DNA of 64,000 nucleotides from NCBI RefSeq assembly GCF_910594005.1, contig NC_057823.1, positions 96,582,015 to 96,646,014 on the forward strand. The letters are read 5' to 3'. Below the pieces are notes generated by a model. That model did no database searches and was not told where the DNA came from. It worked only from the letters and a program-made list of their open reading frames with translations. Position 1 is the first letter of the stretch, and every line of letters begins with the position of its first letter. Origin of the DNA: Cervus elaphus. Lineage: Eukaryota; Chordata; Mammalia; Artiodactyla; Cervidae. This document shows positions 46,970 through 58,387 of the stretch, in pieces. Made by a program: the position numbers and the translations under genes.

Positions 46970-47767
46970 ATCTAAGCTTATGTTTGATTCAGGGGACCAA
47001 AAATGGAACCTGCCCCCCTCCTTTTAAATGAGGGCATATGGAGGCCCAGTAATAACAAAGTCTTGGTGAAAGCTCATTTCACAAAGATCTAACAGGTTTA
47101 TGGACCAAACTTTGGGTCATTCCCTTCATCTTTGAGTGCATAATTGGAATGATTATAGTTAGCAGCCAGCATAACATTTGTACTGGGTCCATAAACTGTG
47201 GAAAGGAATTATCATGGTAGGATAGTAAAAGCGGAAGCCACTGAAATTAACCCTACTTTGACTGTGACCAAGATGGTAAATCTAAAACAATGTTCAGTTT
47301 CAGTTGGAAAAGGTTTGGCTCTATTTAGTGATATCCTCAAAGACATAAAGAATATAGGGGTTGTGGCACCTACCATATTTCCATTTAATTCACCAGGTCA
47401 GTACTGTTACAAACCAAATGTATCACAGAGGATGATAGTGGAATACCGTAAAGTTAACCAAAGTATTACCCTAGTTGCAGTTGTTTTGGTTGCTATGACA
47501 TCTCTACTAAAGTATATTAGTATGGTCTCTGGAACATGGAATGTGCCTACAGAACTGGCACATACTGCCCCCTCCCCATTCCTATCAGGAAAAATGATCA
47601 AAAGCAGTTTGGATTCATCTGGGTAGACAGCTGCATGCATTTTTAATATTGCCCCAAGACTATGTCAGTTGCTCTGCTCTGTCATAGTACAGCCCAAAGG
47701 ATGATAATAATCTGGGATTTCCACAGAAATGTTTGTCCACTGTTTTAACCACATTGTGTTAATCAGA
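46970..47767 (+). pseudogene. ERV-L-like pol fossil (protease end and reverse transcriptase)
   Basis: A 142-codon open stretch (47198-47626) contains GVVAPTIFPFNSP and MIVEYRKVNQ, matching the order of the retroviral reverse-transcriptase fingers. Just after it, ILPQDY (about 47648) corresponds to motif B (LPQG-type). HIVLIRR at about 47752 stands where the YVDD-type motif C should be, and it has lost its aspartates. Stops and frameshifts interrupt it. The host-gene alternative is unlikely given the PBS and protease-like string upstream. Confidence 0.6.
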
Positions 47768-47995
47768 AGACTTCCCAGGTGGCGCAACGTTAAAGTATTT
47801 GCCTGGCAATTCAGGAGATGCAGGAGTTGTGGGTTCGATCCCTGGGTCAGGAAGATCCCCTGGAGGTGGAAATGGCAACCTGCCCCAATATGCTTGCTGG
47901 GAAAATTCCATGGACAGAGGAGCCTGGCGAGCTATAATCCATGGGGTCGCAAAGAGTCAGACATGACTGAGCGACTTAGCATGCACACACGTACG
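47768..47995 (+). mobile_element. Bov-tA SINE inserted in the ERV-L pol fossil
   Basis: Full-length copy with canonical B box GGTTCGATCC (about 47831). 11-bp target duplications TGTTAATCAGA (47757-47767) and TGTTGATCAGA (47996-48006), one mismatch. Confidence 0.93.
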
Positions 47996-48104
47996 TGTTG
48001 ATCAGACCACAAAATAGGTCTTGAGTTTGTCTTCCCTACTGTGTCTCTCCTGGCTCACTCCTTTGTGGTGAAGTCCTGGCTGACCCCTCTGACTCATCTT
48101 CCCT

Positions 48105-48318
48105 ACTCTAGTAGTTCTCAGAAGTGTCTCCTTGGGGGGCGTCTGGCTTTGTTTGGAGACATCCTTGGTTGTCTCAGTGATGGGGTGACACTGGCATCTC
48201 GTTGGTAGAGAAGAGTGCTGATAAACATGCTAAAGAGTGCACAGTTCCCATCTTCACAGCAGAGAACTGTCCAGTCCAAAATGCCGTCGCTCTGAATTTA
48301 GGGAGTCTGCGCTGATTA
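48105..48318 (+). mobile_element. MER5A-like hAT-Charlie DNA transposon fossil
   Basis: AGTAGTTCTCAGAAGTGTCTCC, TTTGGAGACATCCTTGGTTG, CACTGGCATCTCGTTGGTAG and GAACTGTCCAGTCCAAAATG follow MER5A order. Orientation is given relative to my memory of the consensus. Confidence 0.75.
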
Positions 48319-48424
48319 CCATAACCAACTATCAAGCCCTGTGAAGCGTGTGAGCTTTTACCCCAACTTTCAAGCTAATTGGTTAATCTACCACAATTGT
48401 TTTGATACTGGTACAAGATTCCAT

Positions 48425-49106
48425 AGTCAAAAAATGAAGATCATGGCATCTGGTCCCATCACTTCATGGCAAATAGATGGGGAAACAATGGGAACAGTGA
48501 CAGACTTTATTTTCTCGGGCTAAAAAATCACCACAGAAGGTGACTGCAGTCATGAAATTAAGAAAGACGCTTGCTCCTTGTAAGAAAAGCTATGGCAAAC
48601 TTTGACAGCATATTATAAAGCAGAGACATTACTTTGTCAACAAAGATCCATCTAGTCAAAGCTATGGTTTTTCCAGTAGTCATGTATGGATGTGAGAGTT
48701 GGACTATAAAGAGAGCTGAGCACCAAAGAATTGAGGCTTTTGAACTGTGGTGTTGGAGAAGACTCCTGAGAGTCCCTTGAACTTCAGGGATATCAAACCA
48801 GTCAATCCTAAAGGAAATCACTCCTAAATATTCATTGGAAGGACTGATGTTGAAGCTGTAGCTCCAGTACTTTGACCAACTGATGAGAAGAATTGACTTA
48901 TTGGAAAAGACCCTGATGCTGGGCAAGACTGAAGGCAGGAGGAGAAGGGGATGACAGAGGATGAGATGGTTGGATGGCATCACCGACTCTATGGACATGA
49001 GTCTGAGCAAGCTCCAGGAGTTGGTAAAGGACAGGGATGCCTGGTGTGCTGCAGTCTATGGTATTGGAAAGAGTTGAACATGGCTGAGCGACTGAACTGA
49101 ACTGAA
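48425..49106 (+). mobile_element. BovB LINE 3' fragment
   Basis: About 680 bp from AAATGAAGATCATGGCATC to the terminal GACTGAACTGAACTGAAGG. Coding remnants are split by stops and small deletions. No target duplication was recognised. Confidence 0.9.
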
Positions 49107-51230
49107 GGAATTTATTCCCTATGGCCTATCAAATATAGTATAAGTATCAGCATACCTGCATTAATTCTTCTTACTTTCAAAATGAGCCTGGATAAATCCT
49201 ACCCATTCAGTGGCTTTACCTCTCAGCTGAGAAACTGAGGAACCCAGAGGCTTTGGATCAAGAAACACACATCGCAGCAAGATGCAAATAGGTCATCCCC
49301 CTTGTCTTCTCTGGGACGTGAGCTGTTACACAGTTATCTGTACTTCTCTTGACCCACTTACTTTCTTTGGTGACTAACTACAGAAATTGCTCAGTATCTG
49401 GAGCTGGGTAAGACTTAATGGAAGGATAGAATTAGCAAGACCGTGAAATGATGCTCAGAGAACATAATGAATTATCTTTATTTCACTGCTTTTACAGTGT
49501 AAAGTTCAGTCTACTTCATGTGGTAGTGTAAGACCCTTGTGACTTGACTTCTAACTGTCTTCACTTCTTAACAATAAAAATAAATTAAAAAATAAAAAAG
49601 AAGCATGTTTATAAGCCCACCGTGTTGCAGGTACTATTTGAATGCCAGGAATATACAGGGAATAGGGCCTATTCCTGATTCCAAGAATTTAAATATTTAG
49701 CTCCTGCTAGATATTATCAAAGTGCATCCTACTTTCATGTGTGTGTGTGTGTGTGTGTGTGTGTCGGGGAGGTGTGGGGGCTTGCTCACATGCCTCAAAT
49801 CCTGAGGTATCTCTCTACTGTCACCATATATTTGCAAAGATATGCAGAGAAAAGACAAGCCTATGGATCCATGTTCTCCAAGCATATCCCTGTGTTCTGG
49901 GGCTTAGATGCCTATAGTAGATGCTTGGACAAGCACTGAGGGCTTCTAGGTCCCTTTCTGACTTCCTCTCTCTCGCACGATGTCTGCTAATTTCTCTCTT
50001 GGTTCAGTAGAGACATGACTATTATAACAATATTTAAAGTATAGCTGTCATTGCTAAAGAGTGATGATGGAACAGATAATGATTAGAGAGTTATTTTATC
50101 AAGACTTTATTTTCTTTTTGCTTTGGAGTTGATATTTTCATTGCTTACAAAGAATTGCAAAATGTCACATTAATTCCCTTTCCTAACTACTCCATTTTTT
50201 AAAATGCAAAGTGCTATATAAGCCCTGTTGAATTTTTAAATTGCTTTTAAGTTTTAATTTTGAGTTTGACTTAGCAAAATCTAAGAAGAAACTGGAACCT
50301 GATAAGCTCTTTAACAAATTAATATGTCTTAGTAGGTATGTGACATATTCAAATGAACAAATATTTTTGCATATAAATTGATGCAGATTGACTTCCTTCT
50401 GATTTTGATATACTGTAACTGATACAATGAGAATGCCAATTTACTCTTTTCTTAGCATTTTACTTTTTTTAAAAAGTCTACCTAAACTTGCTAGTGAGTG
50501 ATACCATATGGGGTGGGTTTATTCACATTTTAATTCAACCATGAAACAGCCAGATGTACATTGTAATCCTTTCAAACCTACATCTCTTCTGTTCTTCAAC
50601 CAGTGAGAGTGACATTGTTCAATGAAATGTGAGCTAACGTGCGTTCCAGGCCCAGATTTTGTCTCTTTTTTAAATCTGTAGTATAGAACGTGGCTTTGGA
50701 AAGTTAGATTTTTTTAAATGAAAAATTATAATAGAACTGTGTGCAGGTACATTTTCTTTTCAAAGAACAGAACATTTGCCCTGCCCACAGTAAGATGAAA
50801 CAGCAGCTGCAATTACTAGGACAAAATTTCGTTGCACTGCCGTTTGATACAGATGTTCAATTTCCCTTTGAGAAGAATTTTCCCTATACAATATGGAAGA
50901 TAGATTAGGTTAAGAGAGACAGGGTAATTGCCAAAAAATGGGAAGAAATAAGCTTTATTCCCATTACTAAAGCAAACTATTTCTGAAAACTTGGATCAAA
51001 CATTTGGATATCCTTGGTTCAAGTTGAATTTAAATGAAACTGCTGTGCTTTTGAAGTAGCCAAATTAGACCCTCTACTTAATTCTCATCTCTATCATCCA
51101 TTCATGCAAGTACCTTCCTACAAAATCTGCTTGCCAATACTCCTTAAGGCTGTCATGGAAACATTATACCTATTTAAGTAACTTTGAGATATCTTCTCAA
51201 TATACATAAATCTAACAAATTCTGTACTAA
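49107..51230. other. AT-rich intergenic stretch with a (TG)n run
   Basis: (TG)n microsatellite of about 13 units at 49738-49764. Weak similarity to the old 'ACTATTTGAATGCCAGG' repeat near 49630. No gene recognised. Confidence 0.5.
49738..49764. repeat. (TG)n microsatellite
   Basis: About 13 uninterrupted TG units; accounts for the CV/TH repeat frames over it. Confidence 0.95.
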
Positions 51231-51240
51231 TAAAACACCT

Positions 51241-51440
51241 CAGTCATGTTTTATTAGTCGCTTAGTTGTGTCCAAATCTTTGTGACCCCATGGACTGTAG
51301 CCCACCAGGCTCCTCTGTCCATGGAATTCTCCTGGCAAGAACACTGGAGAGGGTAGCCATTTCTTTCTCCCAAGGATCAAACCTGGGTCTTCTGCATTGC
51401 AGGCAGATTCTTTACTGTCTGAGCTACAAAGGAAACCTAG
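51241..51440 (-). mobile_element. Bov-tA SINE
   Basis: Full-length reverse copy. Perfect 10-bp target duplications TAAAACACCT at 51231-51240 and 51441-51450. The body carries a small deletion near the CTTTCTCCCAAGGATC segment. Confidence 0.93.
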
Positions 51441-51648
51441 TAAAACACCTACTACTTGTCGGAGTCTGGTTATTATATTTAATTCCTGTGAAGTCAGGAA
51501 TAATACCACCCTTTTTCAAATCAGAAAACAGGTCAAGAGGTTAAGGCTATGTCTAAAGTCACATACAGCTTATATATACAGATCTAATATATGTAATATA
51601 CTATATGCAGCAAACATATAGCAGATCTGGGTCAAATCAGTTCAGTTG

Positions 51649-51812
51649 AGCTTTTATTATTTTTTTGAAAAATTTAATTAGAATATATATGACATAAATT
51701 TATTATCTTAGCCATTTTTAAGATCGCAGTTTTGTGGCGTTAAGTGCATTCACATTGTTCTGCAATCAGCACCACCATCTATTTCCAGAGCTTTTTCAAG
51801 GTAGGAGGTATT
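51649..51812 (-). mobile_element. Old LINE (L1-type) 3' fragment
   Basis: AATTAGAATATATATGACAT, TTATCTTAGCCATTTTTAAG, GTTAAGTGCATTCACATTG and CAGAGCTTTTTCAAG follow a known old L1 3' region in reverse orientation. Confidence 0.6.
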
Positions 51813-52035
51813 TCTCCTACCTTGTCTTTCTTATCTTGATCATTCATTTATTCTTGATGTTGCAACACTGAGTGAGAATGGACGTTGCTGTTGAGCTCAT
51901 GGAGTTTCATTTCCCTGGAATTGATTCAGAATAATCAATCATTGCACAGATATTTATTTCCTTATTTGTCAGAAGTGTAGCATGCTCTGTAAGACCACAG
52001 ACATTTAAGTTTGATAGATAGATGTTAATCATGCA

Positions 52036-52248
52036 TGCGTGCCTGCCAAGTCGCTTCAGTCATGTCATCTCTTTGCAAACCTATGGACTATAGCCCGCCA
52101 GGCTCCTATGTTTATGGGAAGCTCCAGGCAAGAATCCTGGGGTGGATTGCCATTTCCTTCTCTAGAAGATCTTCCTGACCCAGGGTTCGAACCTGGGTCT
52201 TCTTCATTGCAGGCAGATTTTTTACCATTTGAGCCACTAGGGAAACCC
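52036..52248 (-). mobile_element. Bov-tA SINE
   Basis: Full-length reverse copy from CGTGCCTGCCAAGTCGCTTC to CCACTAGGGAAACCC; B-box equivalent GGTTCGAACC. The flanks GATAGATAGATG and TATAGATATATC are too simple to call a duplication. Confidence 0.9.
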
Positions 52249-52679
52249 TATAGATATATCTTTAAAGAGGTGATTAAAGTCACGTTTGGTCATACCGGCC
52301 CCTGGTCCCACCAATGGGACTGGTGTCATAAGAAAAGGAAGTGACGCCAGGAATGTGTGTGCACAGAGGGAAGGTCACATGCAGACACAGTGAGAAAGTG
52401 GCCTGTTAGCCAGAGAGAGGGCCCTCAGGAGAAAACAACCCTGAAAGGGTCTTGACTTTAGACTTCCAAGCTCCAGAACTATGAGAAGATAAATATATAT
52501 TGTTTAAACCAACCAACCAAACAAAACCTTCCAGCTATGCCTATTTCCCTGTTAAGTCAAATCCCCTTATTTTATAAAACAATAGCCTCATGACCCCAGT
52601 GTACATCTTCTTCCATCATAGGACTTATTCCAATGTAAAATTTATAATTATTTGTGTAATTACTATATGACTAACATCT

Positions 52680-52742
52680 GAGCTACAGTCCCTGTGGTCA
52701 CAAAGAGTTGGACATGACCAAGCAGCTAACACTTTCACTTTC
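52680..52742 (+). mobile_element. Bov-tA tail fragment
   Basis: About 63 bp, GCTACAGTCCCTGTGGTCAC to the tail CTAACACTTTCACTTTC. Another strongly 5'-truncated SINE; no target duplication was seen. Confidence 0.8.
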
Positions 52743-53999
52743 AAAGACATATCTATAAATATAGACACATCGAAGACTTGGGCTTCAACATGTAAGCTTG
52801 AGAGGACAGCATTAGGTCTCTAAGAGATGACATGCTGTGTGGAAACCCTTTGATCTATTTCGGTGGGGGTATGTTAAGATGCTGCGATTATGTATGGCTT
52901 CAGTGTTACTGCACTGATCAACGTATCCCTTCTAAAGTGTACTTCCTGTATTTAATCAGCCATGGGAAAACTCACTGGTGTTTTCCTATCCTCCACTGTA
53001 ACTTGGTTTTGGATGCTCTTCTTGACCCTTCTGGATTGTTTTTAATAGCGTCTATGTCAGATTCTTTGGCCTAACTTTAGAGCAGTGTAACCAAATAGAG
53101 GTTCATTTTTTTTTAAAGTCACATAACAAGAAATCTAGAGATAAGATGATTGCTGATTTTATTAATTTTATGAATCTATGTATTCATACCTCAATCATGT
53201 CAAGTCTTAAAGTACTTCCATGCTAAAGTTTCTCTTGGACTTTTTCATATAAGGTCACAACATAATTGTCATTATGTCTCTTTTCTTAGCATTAAAGTAA
53301 AAGAGGTGTAAGGAAGAAAACAGAGTGGCAACTATATCAGGAGAACAAAGGATTTTCTAGATAACCTGAAAACTCTTCTCTCTTGGCCAGTATTGTCACA
53401 TGATTTCTCCTACATGAAAAGGAATCTAAGAAGGTATATTTTTTAGCTCACCATTCCTTATAATTAAGGAGTGCTAATAAGAAGGAAATTGGAATGGGTG
53501 CTAAGGCAGCCAAACTAGAGTATCTATCACAATTTCCTAAATAGTACTCTTTTTCCTGATTCTTTGTCCTTTTAACTTTCTAGACTTCCCAATACAATGT
53601 CAAGTCTTTTCAAATTAATCTTTGTACAACATGACTTTGGCCATAAAATTTCCCATTTATCAAAGGAAAAAATAATGCTTCTTAACCTGGTATTCAAAGA
53701 TCTTTAGGGCTTGGTCCTAAACTACATGTTAAAATTTATCTCTAAATATTCTTATGTATAAATGTTCTACTCCTAAGCAATATCTGACATGTTACTGTCT
53801 TATGTCCTGTGTTTTCCTAATTTAATTCTGCTTAAATTAATTCCATCTTTCCTCCTTTTTTGGTCAGAATTCCATCTTTCCCCTTTTTTTACATTCATCA
53901 TATAACTTCCATTTTAAATTCTGTCATACCGTCTTCTCCTCTCCCAGCAGTAATCATCCTCGCCTTTCTGTTCTTATGCATATTTACTTATTTGTCTTA
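52743..53999. other. AT-rich intergenic stretch
   Basis: No gene or repeat recognised. Confidence 0.5.
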
Positions 54000-54098
54000 T
54001 GTTGTCATTTCCTTGTCCAGAGGATCTTCCCAACCCAGGGATTGAACCCAGGTCTCCCACATTGCAGGCAGATTCTTGGAGCCACCAGGGAAGCCCCC
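54000..54098 (-). mobile_element. Bov-tA head-only fragment
   Basis: Reverse head, TTTCCTTGTCCAGAGGATC to CCACCAGGGAAGCCCC; about 8 bp in the anticodon-arm region are missing relative to other copies. Confidence 0.85.
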
Positions 54099-57000
54099 TT
54101 GAGTTTACACCTTGGTTTTGTTAATTATTTTATGCAGTCTACAATTAGCTTGCAGTTCTGTGTAGGCAGAGTCTATGACTTTTGTCTTTTCTTATGCATA
54201 TATATGTATATAATATTATATCATATCGTATTTACACAGTGGCGGCAGAACACGCACGTATTTGTGGGGTTAGACCATGTTGAAACAATTTCAGAAAGGA
54301 AAATTACTTTTATTTAAAAATCTTTCCAGTAGTGCACCAGAGTTTAACTACCTCTACTGTCAAGAAATCTCCCTTGAGTTTTAACCAATTTCCTCCGTTT
54401 GTGTCCCCAGATCAAGATAAACAGCTATATTATACTAGGTTATTTTAACATTAATTTACAGTTATAAATGTTTACCTTTTCAAGATCTGATAGACTGCAT
54501 ACAAAATCAGCATTCTACACTTATATTGAATTTTCTTCATCATATAGTCTTATTTCCTTCATCATTTGCACATTTGATAACAAAATTGACTTATTACATG
54601 TAAAAGCTTTACAAGATAGAATTCACCTCATGACCTTTTTTATTGTGTTTTAATGGTTTGTATGGTATAAATTGATATGATTATGTTGGAAAATAGCAGA
54701 GACAAGCAAATTATATGATCCCATAATGTATACAGTGATCTGAGAGTTGAGAATATATTTTAAAATTTATTTATATTTTGGGGGATACCTCCCAAAGGCT
54801 CCATTATGATGAATTGAATAACATTTCAGGGAAAATGTTTATAGTGTTTCAGAGTAACAAAATAATTTACTACTGGAGATTTTCTGACTAGATAAATTTA
54901 ATTAGGCTAGCCAAGAGGCAAGCAGATGACTAGAAGAGCAGCTTGCCCATTTATTTTCTACTTGCCAGCTGAAATTTCAAATATAGCAAATTCTTTCTGG
55001 ATCAATTACAGGTATATGGAAATAAATAAAATTGGACTATTTCTGTATCATTACAACATGATGAATTGCATTATGAACTAGCACAGTGGGAGCGGTATCA
55101 AACAGATATTTAATTTGTGAAAGGAGTTTCTTAAAACAGGCATTTTCTAAAATGCTTTGCTTAATACTGATATGTTAACTTCTACTGAACAATATTTTCA
55201 GTATTATATTGAAAAGGTGGCATTTTCAATCCAAATATTTATAGCATATCTAATCTAAATTTGTTTGTTGTTTATGTTTTATTAGGATTGGTGATTAGGT
55301 TGCTTCATTGACATATCAATTTTTGTGGCTTATACAGAAGTTGCAGGATGTAGCTCATAAAATTCAGAGCAGGATATCTGGGTATGAATCTTACATCCAT
55401 TACTTGTCAGTGTGGGTTAATTAGTCTTTCTGAATTTTGGTTTACTTACTTGTAATCACAGTATGGCTGTGAGCATTAAATTAAAAAAAAATACCTGTTT
55501 ATAAATAGAATAATACATGTAATAATTGATGATTAACTAATGTTAGAATCCTTTTTGTCTAGCAGCTCCTGTTTCCAATCCATTAAGCATTTTCCTAATA
55601 TCACCTTAGAGACCCACATGGCCCAGTTTTAGCATCATTAAAACAGAACAAAGATACCAGTATGTAAAAAAGGTAATTGCTATGTGATACTAGTTAAACT
55701 TGTATCTCTCAAAAAACTCTAAGTTTTAATTAAATTTATCTCATAAAAGTACTTCCAAAAGTCATCCTTTTTTAGTCTCCTTTTTTATTCACCACCTCCA
55801 GATTCTTATAAACCTCTTATTTTTTGAATCTTTCTTCCTTCCTCTCCAAAAAAATGCCTGAATTTTAATCATGAAGATTCTTATATCTTGAAAATTTTCC
55901 TGCCTCTTTAGTCTTGCTTATTTCTATTCATTCTTTATTTTTTTAAGTATAATTTCCATTTTCTTATATTTTCACAGAACAGTATTTCTTACTTATTTCT
56001 TTAAGTAAGTCTTTATGGACTTATATCCTTACACAGGTTTTGGTGGAGGTCTTGGGACAGTACCCATAGGTCTAAATTAGGGTGGATGGAGGTGTTCGGT
56101 CCTTCCTGACTTAGTGAGAACGATTCCTGACTCCCATGTTGTGAATGGTACAACTCCTGCAGTACTGGAGTTTTACGTATGGCTTGGGAAGCATATCGGC
56201 GTCAAACACTCCTTCAGAAATGACCCTGATGGCTATAGCCTCTCTTGTGTTCCAAGTGATGACTTCTCAATGGCCTTGTCCTCTGACACGCATCAGGCAT
56301 AGTTGGTACAGTGAATAGGCGGCACGTGGCCATGCCCCTTTTGGCATGACCACTGTTCCTTCTTTCCTTGGTCATCTTGGAAGTGAGGACTTGAGAGAAG
56401 ATTCTTTCCACTCATTCTTTAAGTCCCTGCATGAACTTTCAGAGAATGGACTGATAAAAGAGTACATTTTCTTGAGGGAGGAAGGCGAGTGAAGACTGAA
56501 AAGAACAAAAGGAGAAATATACGAATATTAACATTTCAATACATCTTTTTTAGTCCTTTACTCAGGTGACCTAACTACAATACTTTTAAATTGTTTTAGA
56601 CAACAAAGTTTGGTCTTGAGTTATCAACTTTGTCTTGAACTTAAAAACTGATTCTTCTTATGACTTCGAGTACAAAACTATTAATGACTCCTATTTCCTA
56701 GAAATTAAAAAAAAAAAAACTTTTCAAGATTTGTCAATTCATTGAGAAATCAGGGATACTCTTTTATATACATTGCATTCATCCTATATTTTCTAACATT
56801 GTCTTTCATAAGTATATCCTTTCCATATTTATTCTAATCATAAAAATCATAGAAAATTTTATTCTTATTTTATATTAGTCTGGCATTTTGAAATAATGAG
56901 TCAACAGTCAGCAATCACTTACTGGACAATCACTTCAGATGTATGTTAGGGAATGAATCATCTCCTAGGGATACAAAGATAGAAGCCCTAGTCAGAAGCC

Positions 57001-57496
57001 CTATTCTTAATGTGAGTAATCGTGAACTCCATTTCATCCTGGTCACTGCATAAAAAGTTATGCTTTATGAGAGTTACAGTTCCTATGTGATCATAATGAT
57101 GCATACCCAATTATATTGACTTGTGCCATATTCTGGCTGTTTCTTATGGGAAACAGGAATTACAGGGTTAAAAAAAATCCCCCTCCAGATAAAGGGCCAA
57201 CTCTTATTTTGTCCTATTGTCACGGACAATAAGATGTTGGGAAAGGGCATAGTTGTCAGAGAGAAACTTAGGGCTTAAGAAGGGTGTTGTAAAGGGCAAT
57301 AATAATCCAAATTATTTTAGGACAGAGGGACCAAACTACTGTTTTCTTGAGGAAGAAATGTATACTTTTCTAGGCTGAAGCACAATTATACGTGAATTGG
57401 GACTTATCTAAGAGAAAAGATGAGTTAAGAAATAAGAATATAGTTAAATGGAAGATTTAATTATGAAAATATTAGTAATTAGGTTTAAGGGTTCAT
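54099..57496. other. AT-rich intergenic stretch with a MIR and a GC-richer patch
   Basis: A MIR-like piece lies at about 55350-55515. The patch 56030-56480 has higher GC and more CpG than its flanks and a 62-codon frame (56114-56302) that I do not recognise. Nothing else is supported. Confidence 0.4.
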
Positions 57497-57625
57497 CATT
57501 CATTTATTGATTCAGCAGTATTTGTTATCTACATGTTCCATGTCAGATGCTAAAAATAAAGCAATACAAATATAGACCCCCCCCCACCCCCGTCTCCCAT
57601 CTGTGGGAACTCTCAGTCTAGGAAT
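57497..57625 (+). mobile_element. Ancient interspersed repeat, family not assigned
   Basis: TCATTCATTTATTGATTCAG, TTATCTACATGTTCCATG and GGAACTCTCAGTCTAGG follow an old mammalian repeat with 'TTTATTGAGCACCTACTATGTGCCAGG'. A C-run lies at 57576-57592. Confidence 0.45.
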
Positions 57626-57784
57626 TTTAAAAAGATGTACATTTGTATTTCTCTAAGTGAGTAGTGTCTACTAAAGTTCTGTAATAAGCAGGTACTTGTG
57701 AAATATTCAGTGAGTAAGACCTTAATGTCATTCATTAATTATTTGCTTTAAAAAAAGATACACGCCTTGACCATAAAAAAGATA

Positions 57785-58387
57785 TTCAGTTCAGTTCAGT
57801 CGCTCAGTCATGTCCGACTCCTTGTGATGCCGTGGAGAGCAGTACACCAGGCTTCCCTGTCCATCACCAGTTCCCTGACCCCAGTCAAACTCATGTCCAC
57901 CGAGTTGGTGATGTCATCCACCCATCTCATTCTCTGTCATCCCCTTCTCCTGCCTTCATCTTGCCCAGCATTCAGGTCTTTTCCAGTGAGTCAGTTCTTC
58001 GCATCAGGTGGTCAAACTGTTGGAGCTTCAGCTTCAGCATCAGTCCTTCCAATGAGTATTCAGGACTGATTAGAATTGACTAGTTTGATCTCCTTGCAAT
58101 CCAAGGGACTCTCAAGAGTTTTCTCCCACACCACAGTTCAAAAGCATCAATTCTTCAGCGCTGTTTTCTTTATGGCCTAACTCTCACAACCATACATGAC
58201 TGCTGGAAAAATGATAGGTTTGACTAGACAGACATTTGTTGGCAAAATAATGTCTCTGCTTTTTAATGTTCAGGTTATTCATAGATTTTTTTTTCCCCAA
58301 GGAGCGAGCATATTTTAATTTCATGGCTGCAGTCACCATCTGCAGTGATTTTAGAGAAAAAGAAAATAAAGTCTGCCACTGTTTCCA
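57785..58387 (-). mobile_element. BovB 3' half of a twin-primed (5'-inverted) copy
   Basis: Reverse-strand BovB 3' portion, from its terminal repeat at 57785 (TTCAGTTCAGTTCAGTCGC) back to GGAAACAGTGGCAGACTTTA at the junction 58387. The adjoining BovB piece on the plus strand (58388-59596) ends exactly where this one begins in the consensus. A T-rich insertion lies near 58287. Confidence 0.92.

Larger units (their letters stand above)
44368..47767 (+). mobile_element. Very old ERV-L-like provirus, internal region
   Basis: Starts with a tRNA-Leu-like primer-binding site (44368-44385). A stretch at 44900-45250 sits where gag is expected. A protease-type LMFDSG lies at about 46972-46990, and reverse-transcriptase motifs follow. 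It is cut by an L1 piece (about 45300-45500) and Bov-tA/Bov-A copies (45922, 46404, 46548), and the RT end is hit by another Bov-tA at 47768. The second LTR was not identified. Confidence 0.55.
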
